From the NCBI RefSeq assembly GCF_002878395.1, contig NC_061116.1, positions 126,244,976 through 126,308,975 on the forward strand: DNA of 64,000 nucleotides. The letters run 5' to 3'. Shown piece after piece: positions 57,310 through 64,000 of this stretch (positions are counted from its first letter, which is position 1; each line of letters begins with the position of its first letter). Below the pieces are notes generated by a model that was not told the DNA's origin, ran no database searches, and was given only the letters and a program-made list of their open reading frames with translations. The DNA is from Capsicum annuum (taxonomy: Eukaryota > Streptophyta > Magnoliopsida > Solanales > Solanaceae). The position numbers were made by a program, and so were the translations under genes.

Positions 57310-59951
57310 TGTAAGGTCCCGCAAAGTTTTCTCGTAGTTTGAGCCTTAGGATGTGTCGAGTGAGACATGATTCCGGCCTTAAGAGATTGAGAAGTAGCTT
57401 CCTAAGTGAGTATCGTGCTAACCATGTAGACTTTCCCTAATTTGATAAGCTTTCATCGATATAAGATTTGCCAAAATCGGACAATTTAAGCCTTCGTAGT
57501 AAAAACTGCATCATTTGAGAGCCTAACGCGTTGAAGAGAGGCCGTATTTAGAAATTGTCAATTTCCAGTGGGACTCCGTAATAGTGGTGCATCACGAAGG
57601 ATTCCCATGTCCCGACCAGTGGGAAAATGCATGGCTCCGCGTCGCGAAGGCTGTCAATTTCCCAATTGTCATTTTCTAGAGAGCCAACGCGATTAGTGGC
57701 TCGTCGCAGAGGCCAGCAAAATTGGATTCCAGTTCAATTTTTCCAGTTTTCCACAGATGTTTAAAAGGGCATTTTGGGCTTTTTTCCCAGCCTGTAAAAT
57801 CATGGAAACACAAGATTAAACCCATTTGCAAGCATTCTATGAGGGTTTTATCAAGTATCCTCTCAACAAGAACCCTAAATACTCAAAACCTCTTCCATAA
57901 ATCTAAATAATCCACCATGTATTTACTAAATTGAGTCAAGATTCTAGGTTTCCAAGAGATGGGTCTCAAGAACCCTCATTCTAGAGCAAGAGTAGAGTTC
58001 CAAAAGTGAGAGTTCTTCTAAAGCTTCAAATTCAAGGTATGTGGGGTTTAGAACTTGGGTAACCCTTTCACCCTTGTCCCAAAATTTTTATTTACATCAT
58101 GATTTTGCTGAAATTATAGAGTTTATACATGAGCTTGAATTGGGGTTTTCACCTATATTTATTGAATGCATTATGTTGATATATCTCATGAATTAAGAGT
58201 TAAATGGCATAATTTCTACATTTTTTCTTGAGGTTTTACAGCTGGATAAACCCCATGACTTTACTCTTTGAGAAGCTTATATTCAAAATGTTGAGATATT
58301 GAAGCATATGACTACATTGAGATTTTGATATGAATTGCTGAAATTTCCAGATTTCCACATGATTTATGAATCTATGTGCTCTATATTATGCTTTTGATAA
58401 GCTTTAACTTGAAATTGAACCATGGGTTAGTAAGCCCTATTCAAGACTTATGAAATTATGAACTCTTGTGCTATAAGCACCCATGATTTGAGTATTTTGA
58501 GATATTTTAAATTTGAACTGACCTAATGATCTGAAAGCTTTGAAATCCACTTTACTATATGAGATTATCGATTTGTTTATTGGGTTCGTGGTGAACCATG
58601 TGATCATTTTAAAAGTGAATTTTTATGAGATGAGCGTAGATAATCTAAAGGGTACTGTATTTAGAAATGAGCGGGTAAGTTACTATGGTTTATTACCCCA
58701 AAAAATACGTGCCACGGTAGGATGTGAGCCTGAGGCTGATTATATTATGATAATAAGTGGGCCTGAGGCCGATTTGATTATGTGGGTCCAAAGACGATTT
58801 TTGTTTAGTGATCACTAGACGTAGGTTATACTCCTTGGCAAGAGTATGATGCTCCTCCCTAACGTGGGGTCTCTTCCTTAGGAGGATAAAATATTGGATT
58901 CCATGTAGCTCGCATGGTTTATGTTGGTTACGAGAACCTCCCTTGCCTTTCAAACTTTGAAATTAAATGCTTATTTTCCTTCCCTATAAGCTATTTTCCT
59001 AAATGGTTGAATTGCAAAGATATTCCCTAATCAAGGTATTAATTTGAGATGAGATATTTTCTAAAGTGAATGAAATGCCTTCAAGTTTGTTTTCAAGTTT
59101 TATGATTTGAAATTCCAAGTATATGAGTTTCTAAATGACTGTGAAGTGTTGAGCATTAAAGAACTTTTACTCTCTTGAGATATATGCATGACTTGAAAGT
59201 GTGGTTTGAAATCCCTTAGCCTTTGGGCATTGAGAGTAAGAGAAGGTTTATGATTTTGAAGTTGAACAATGATGACTCATGAGATTGTGTTACATACTTC
59301 ATTCTACATGACTTATAAGTTTTATATTTTGTACCTGTTCAAGCTATGTAAGTCATGTCACTATGCATACATGATTTGATTGAAGAAAATATAGCTACTA
59401 CTTTATACATATGCATGCACCCCCGCATACTCAGTACATTCCAAAGTAGTGATCCATATATATGTCTATGTGCTACATTGTATCACAATGTAGGTTCAGG
59501 TGCTCAGTCCCAGCCCCGCCTGTGATTGTTCGAGTACCTTGCCTACATTTTCTTCAGTGGTGAGTCCTCGTGATTCGAGGACCGGTCTTAAGATATTTAC
59601 TGTACTTGAGAGACTATGTTTTATCTTCAGTTCATTTCGAGTCAGTTAGGGCCTGTCCCAATGGCTCTCTAGATTTTGATTCATAGAGTCTTTGTCAGAC
59701 TAGTATTAGACTTGTGATATGTCGAGAGGGATCAGTATTGCAGTTTTGTTGAGATTTCTCTATGTTGTTGTCATATGAACCAATTATTCTTTCTTATTTC
59801 CTTTATTCATATATGGCTATGTGAGTATTTAAGTCTATCCTTATCTTGAATTTGGTGTTTTTGGGTAGAAACCAGCTCTAAGGGTTAGCTTGGGGCTACT
59901 TTTAGCCTTAAGGACTATGTGACATCCGGGAGGCGATTTCGGGTCCTCACA
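57310..59951 (+). repeat. 3' LTR of element B
   Basis: 2642 bp, complete. It starts TGTAAGGTCCCGCAAAG and ends GGGTCCTCACA. The box ladder is at 57530, 57591, 57641 and 57703 (61, 50 and 62 bp apart). The end shares GGTTAGCTTGGGGCTACT with LTRs A and C. The open stretches at 57722 and 58540 are not genes. Confidence 0.92.
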
Positions 59952-61046
59952 ATAGCTTGAACTGACCAGGGCCAGATGCTTTTAAACTAAGTTCTAAATG
60001 AAGTTTCCATTACACAGCTAACATATTGACAGTAGCCACTCTCAACTTAGGTGTTTGACTAAGTTAAGGTGCATAATGTCTAATATTGGACCAGGTCTAG
60101 AGTTAGTTGTTAACAACCAATGAGAGTTAACTAGAATTATTGGTGATTAAGAAAACTCATACAAGCTTAAAAAGGGTTCAAAAAATGGAAAATAAATTGT
60201 GGGGTAAATTATTTTGGCTAAATGGACTAATGTACAAGGAGGCCTGCTATCCTATCCTATGGAATCAACCACAAGACAACATCAATGAACTGGTCAAGTT
60301 CTATGTTTTACATTATGCAAGAACTGACACAAATACTCACACACAGAGGCAATTGAGTCAAACTCATTCTACTGCTTTTAGGATTTCCATTACATGATTG
60401 TGCATATCTTACATGTTAGTGTCAATTACAGAATCACTAATGGTTGCTCACATATGATAAATGATAAAAGTAAATAATCACACAAGCATGTTCATAGCCT
60501 TATGCCAACGTCATCTAGCATCCATATACAGAACAAGATGCTAAAATAAAACACTTTTAGAAATAAACATTAACAAATAGATATTCACATCACAACCTAA
60601 GAAAAGAAAAAGTAATCCTATACATGCAATTTCTACTAGATAGAACACGGGATGAAAAGAACGCCTGCAACAAAAAACCCCATGGTATAAGTACCCCACC
60701 CCCACAAAAATGAAATTCTTTGTCCTCAATTCATAAAATTAAAGTACAAAGGAGGGGAATACTTGTAATGCCTCTAATTCATCTGAGTCATATGTGAAGT
60801 GTGGTGTGGCCTTAGTGTCATCACTTGTTGCAAAGTTGACCCCTATGGTTGTAGGGGTACTCACAATCTCGTCCTCTGGAATCGGAGGTACCACATCTCT
60901 AGACGGATCTTAACTGGGCCTCCTTGCTGGGCGAAACTAGTAGAAACTCCTATAGCTTCATCTTTTTCCTTATTTATCCTTCTCTCTTTATCTCTCCTTG
61001 ATTTTTTTAAAGCTTTTTCATATATAATGCTCTCTTTCTTCTAGCA
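59952..61046 (-). other. 3' non-coding region of element H, right of the B insertion
   Basis: On the minus strand: AAGAATTTCATTTTTGTGGG with GGTGGGGTAC near 60690 and CACCTTAACTTAGTCAAACA with CCTAAGTTGAGAGTGGC near 60035-60080, both landmarks of Athila-like 3' regions. The open stretches at 60140 and 60541-60729 have no recognisable domain. The second landmark also occurs left of B at 51150-51180, so the two flanks overlap in content. Confidence 0.6.
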
Positions 61047-61364
61047 TCATTGCTTCTTTTTTTTTCTTCTTATAGCTTTCCTTTCCGCACTTTCATCTAC
61101 TTGCTTTTTGCCCTTGTATTTTAGTGTCTTTCTTATCAAATCAACAATTCTTTCATCTTCATCACTCATTATGAGGGTTGGGTCAAGAGGGCTGCTGAGA
61201 CTGTTGCTCTTCAATTCTGCTATATCAGCATATGCTTGTTTAAACTCTATCATGAATTTAGCAAGATCTATAATGGATATTGCATCCATCCTTTTGTTGA
61301 TACGTTCTTCTATGTTATCCATACTCATCTGAATGTTTTGGAATGGACGGATAGATTCTGCCAT
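61047..61364 (-). pseudogene. Coiled-coil C-terminal segment of the element H protein
   Basis: A 105-codon open stretch on the minus strand. It starts MAESIRPFQNIQMSM and has an amphipathic helical stretch (NIEERINKRMDAISI, LAKFMIEFKQAYADIAELKS), then an acidic-to-basic tail ending in a run of Lys/Arg (RKKKKQ). It resembles the tail of the plant transposon-type gag proteins of Solanaceae retroelements (from memory, not searched). In between, 61365-61998 is broken coding. The basic end could bind nucleic acid. It is probably not an independent gene: there is no own promoter, and it sits in the same strand and order as the upstream part at 61999-62766. Confidence 0.5.
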
Positions 61365-62766
61365 AATTTGATCAACAAATGGCTTGAATTATGAAGCCCA
61401 TATGTCAAGATGTTTCTGAAACTTTTTTTGCAACTTCATAGACTTAGCAAAGTTTTCCTATGTCAAACTATATTATGCCCTACCCATTGGTGGTGCAGAC
61501 CCTAATTCTGCAAATATACTTGGTGGCATATAATCATGTGGCATATACGTGGTGATGGGCAATGGCATACCTGAGGGAATTTCTGAAGTAGTTAGGGCTA
61601 GTGTTGACTAAGTCTGATAGGCTGGAGGTTTGTTGACCCATAATTCAAAATTTGAGTCATCCTTGAACTTCTCAATATCCTACCCATGTGTCGCCCAAAC
61701 CTCATTAATAATACCTTGAATATAAGGCACATTCTCCTGCCTGCATAACTCTGTGATTAAACATAGGAATGGTAGTGCATTTTCCACTTTATGTACCCTC
61801 ATGAATATTTCATCAACAATTATCTGGCAAAACTTTAATATTCAAGCCTGTAATCAAACTAGCCACTAGTACAACCCTGTGACTATCCAAATTTTCATCC
61901 CCTCCTATTGGTATCAACCTCAGTTGAACAATGGCCTACCATAACTTAGCCGAGAAGCTAAAGAAAGGCTTAACAATGCACTCACATTGGTTGATTGCCT
62001 AGGAATGGTTACCATCATCTTTCAGCAGCCCAGATAACCAAGGTCTCTGAGTAGATGCAGATGTTAGCCAGTACTCAAGATCAGAAATAATAGATAGAGC
62101 TTTATAGCCAGGCCTAAACAATATCCTATTGATTGTTCGAGCCGATATATTCATGTTAACTCTTAAGACAAGGACTGACTTCCTGTTGGAAAAATCTGAG
62201 ATCTTTGAGCCCTTTAGACAATCCTTTTCTGCCAACACCAAATAATTAGCAAAGAACTCCCTTACCAAATTCTGCTAATATGATTCTCTAGGCTTGCTCA
62301 TCATGGCCAATTCGTACTCATTGAAATGACGCTCTAGCTTAGGATATTCATGTTACTCAATTGTCAAAATTTGGTACTCCTTATTGAATGGCCTTTTGAT
62401 TGACCTGCTTGTTGTTCGGTTCCAACTCGTCAAGGAATTAACCCTTTGACCCCTTGATTTTCCATCTAAGTGCTTCCCTCATTTGAGGGTCCTTTCTCTT
62501 AATTATATTTGCCTCCTCAGTATTAATCTCAATAGGTCCAGTTTTTGCCTCAATAGGGTTGGGGTTAATTATGTTGACCCCTTCATCATTAGGTCTTGAA
62601 CTAGAACTACTAGTGTTGCTCTCGCTCTCCTCTTCAAACTGGGAGAGTGTAGGGATTTCCCTATCTCTTTGCCAAGTGTTGTAGGTTGGTCCCTCCTCGC
62701 TCCTTGCAGGTTTAGCTTTTCCTCGTGTCGACTAATAAATCTTATCAAAGGGAGTTTGCATGCCAC
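61365..62766 (-). pseudogene. Plant transposon-type (gag-like) protein of element H, broken
   Basis: The minus-strand frame opens at an ATG at 62766 (MACKLPLIRFISR). In a second frame it reads EEESESNTSSSSRPNDEG near 62640-62580 and then IEINTEEANIIKRKDPQMRE near 62530-62480. 62268-61999 is open: EFFANYLVLAEKDCLKGSK, ISDFSNRKSVLVLRVNMNI, ARTINRILFRPGY, STQRPWLSGLL. This matches the conserved central part of the 'putative plant transposon protein' family common in Solanaceae retroelements (family recognised from memory, not by search). Beyond 61998 the coding is degraded down to the coiled-coil segment. No RT or integrase is seen, so H is non-autonomous or has lost pol. The coding is split by at least two frameshifts. 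Confidence 0.65.
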
Positions 62767-62768
62767 AA

Positions 62769-62825
62769 TGCCTGAAAAAGGAGTAAAGGATTAGGTTGCC
62801 TGAAAAAGGAGTAAGGGGATTAGGT
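62769..62825. repeat. 28-bp tandem duplication upstream of the element H protein
   Basis: TGCCTGAAAAAGGAGTAA at 62769 is repeated at 62797, with the rest of the unit nearly identical. It lies just upstream (minus strand) of the ATG at 62766. Confidence 0.9.
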
Positions 62826-62863
62826 TGTAGGTAAAATAAAGTGTAAAAAAGTGAGAATATGGC

Positions 62864-63125
62864 TTGATGGTGGGTCTGATAGTTTGCCGAGAAATCAACG
62901 GTCCATCGAACTCACCGTTAGGCCTTAACCAGTATGCCAGTTTTTTCAGAATATTGCGACAGTTTACCTGACAGTCCATCTGGTGACTGATGGTCCGCCA
63001 AGTGGTTTATCGTAGCTTATCTAATGAGTAACATTTTTGGGACTTTTGCAACAGTCACCCGACTGTCCGTCGCAAGTTCGATGGTCTGCCTAGGTGGCTT
63101 CACAACCCCTTCTTCAGTTTACGAT
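62864..63125. repeat. 91-bp box-pair array between leader and ORF of element H
   Basis: Second boxes at 62898, 62990 and 63081 (92 and 91 bp apart). First boxes at 62879, 62971 and 63062, each exactly 19 bp before its partner. The motif is AC/ATGGTCC-like. Confidence 0.75.
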
Positions 63126-63720
63126 TTCACTTTGACATTTTGTCGAACAACTGATGTACAATCTCGATTTTTAGCACAACAATGACACCAATTTCACATT
63201 AAAAAGAAACCTTTCCTACTTCGAACACATGGGTTACTCAGACTTTACACAGAACAGAGTATATCAGAGTTTGGCAATCAAGAACATCATCAACACGGCA
63301 ACAGAGGAAAAAAATATGCAATTCTTTTTGAAGCATTAAAATCTTCTTGCAATTGAATTCATTAGTTAAACAAAAATTTAACAGAATTGCAATCATACCT
63401 TGATTTCAGAATGTTCTTCACTAATCAACTTTTCAGAACTTCTCCCTACAAAATAGATAAAAACTTGCTTATAGAGAGAAATCAACTTATTTTGTGATGA
63501 GAGAGAGAGAAAGATGAATTTGTTTAATAGAAGAGAAGAAAGAACAGGGAAAATCTTTTGAGGAGATAACATATACTAGATACTTTGAATTTAGAGGGAG
63601 TTAAATAGTTGCGGGATTTGAACGGTTAGCAGTATATGTAATCGTCCTATTTTATCTATTTAAAAGCATTTGGGTCCAGTACGAGAATTTTAAATAAGGT
63701 TTAGACTTAACCCTACCCGA
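63126..63720 (-). promoter_or_regulatory. Transcript leader of element H
   Basis: On the minus strand TTAAATAGATAAAATAGG near 63655 and TATTTAACTCCCTC near 63600 precede a CT-rich leader (CTCTCTCTCATC near 63500) and a TTTTTATCTATTTTGTAGGG segment. An AAATCAAGGTATG sequence (63392-63406) resembles a splice donor. It looks like promoter and leader of the LTR transcript, consistent with a spliced or long leader before the ORF at 62766. No tRNA primer site could be identified here. Confidence 0.4.
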
Positions 63721-64000
63721 CCCAGAACTAGGGTTACATTGATGGTCGACTTGATCGTCCATTGAATGTCCGATAGTCCACCAGTTTGGCAGCAAGGCTT
63801 ACAAGAAACTCATAAATCCTTCCTTTCTGAGATGACTTGTGTGACGGTCCATCAGTGATGCGATGATCCATCGACCTGCCCATTAATACGTTTAAGTGAC
63901 CTCATATTTCAACTTTTGGTTAACAGAGGGAGTAATGTCCTGTTGGGTCATCGATGGTCTATCGGCTTGGCCACTAAGCCTTAGCCAGAATGCTCATTTT
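63721..64000 (-). repeat. LTR part of element H at the right window edge, with box pairs
   Basis: Box pairs at 63754/63773 and 63844/63863 (19 bp within a pair), then 63934/63954. The unit period is about 90-91 bp. It is presumably the 5' LTR of H, continuing outside the window. Confidence 0.6.

Larger units (their letters stand above)
51183..59951 (+). mobile_element. Element B: Tekay-type chromovirus with internally truncated 5' LTR
   Basis: Full set of domains on the plus strand between two copies of the same LTR family (start TGTAAGGTCCC). The 5' copy is cut at about 52975, and gag follows at once, so the LTR end, primer site and gag start are deleted. The RT and integrase catalytic residues are mutated and the chromodomain is frameshifted. 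Flanking five bases (ATATT left, ATAGC right) do not form a target duplication. It lies inside minus-strand Athila-like element H. Confidence 0.92.

Noticed and set aside
1..64000. tRNA, rRNA, snRNA or microRNA genes
   Set aside because: No cloverleaf, rRNA core or long perfect foldback was recognised by eye. A covariance search would be needed to exclude small ones.

Overview
This 64 kb window looks like heterochromatic, repeat-packed nuclear DNA of a flowering plant. Solanaceae (a large-genome species such as pepper, or a relative) is my best inference from the retrotransposon families, but I cannot prove the genus. Base composition is AT-rich. No intact cellular protein-coding gene, rRNA or tRNA gene is visible. 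Almost everything is a stack of LTR retrotransposons, mostly Ty3/gypsy, all carrying stops, frameshifts or deletions. I label the elements A to N. Layout, left to right: A (+, 1-6124): Tekay/Del-type chromovirus with gag zinc knuckle, protease (PR), reverse transcriptase (RT), RNase H (RH), integrase (IN), chromodomain and full 3' LTR. It abuts part of a minus-strand LTR of family B (6125-7519). 7520-8740 holds an old leader and gag start (N). LTR C (+, to 12545) has a primer-binding site, and is followed by LTR D and the integrase/chromodomain of D (-, 12744-16798), capped by a LINE RT scrap (-, 16799-17105).

E (+, 18777-28649) is a complete Tekay-type element flanked by an exact 5-bp target duplication (CTACC). 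It sits inside the integrase/chromodomain of an older minus-strand element F (pieces at 18480-18776 and 28650-29230). The AT-rich stretch 29690-31700 is the only part that does not look like a retroelement. It holds a 146-bp duplication, a TATA box and a duplicated exon-like unit. 31735-33303 is an Athila-like gag start and LTR (L, -). K is an LTR fragment (+, 34397 to about 35090). J (-, 35090 to 40412 and beyond) is a gypsy element whose 5' LTR is split by G.

G (+, 40413-45901) is a full-length but non-autonomous Athila-like element with exact GTAAC target duplications, a tRNA-Asp-type primer site, a CCHC knuckle and no pol. I and H (both -) are further Athila-like elements. H carries a plant transposon protein remnant and is split by B (+, 51183-59951), a Tekay-type element with dead RT and integrase catalytic residues and a truncated 5' LTR.

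The most interesting signals are not genes. The LTRs of G, L and H all carry a 91-bp tandem array with a pair of boxes exactly 19 bp apart in every unit. The LTRs of B and D share a different box ladder with 61/51/61-bp spacing. The exon-like duplication at 30414-31020 is the only candidate for a non-transposon gene.
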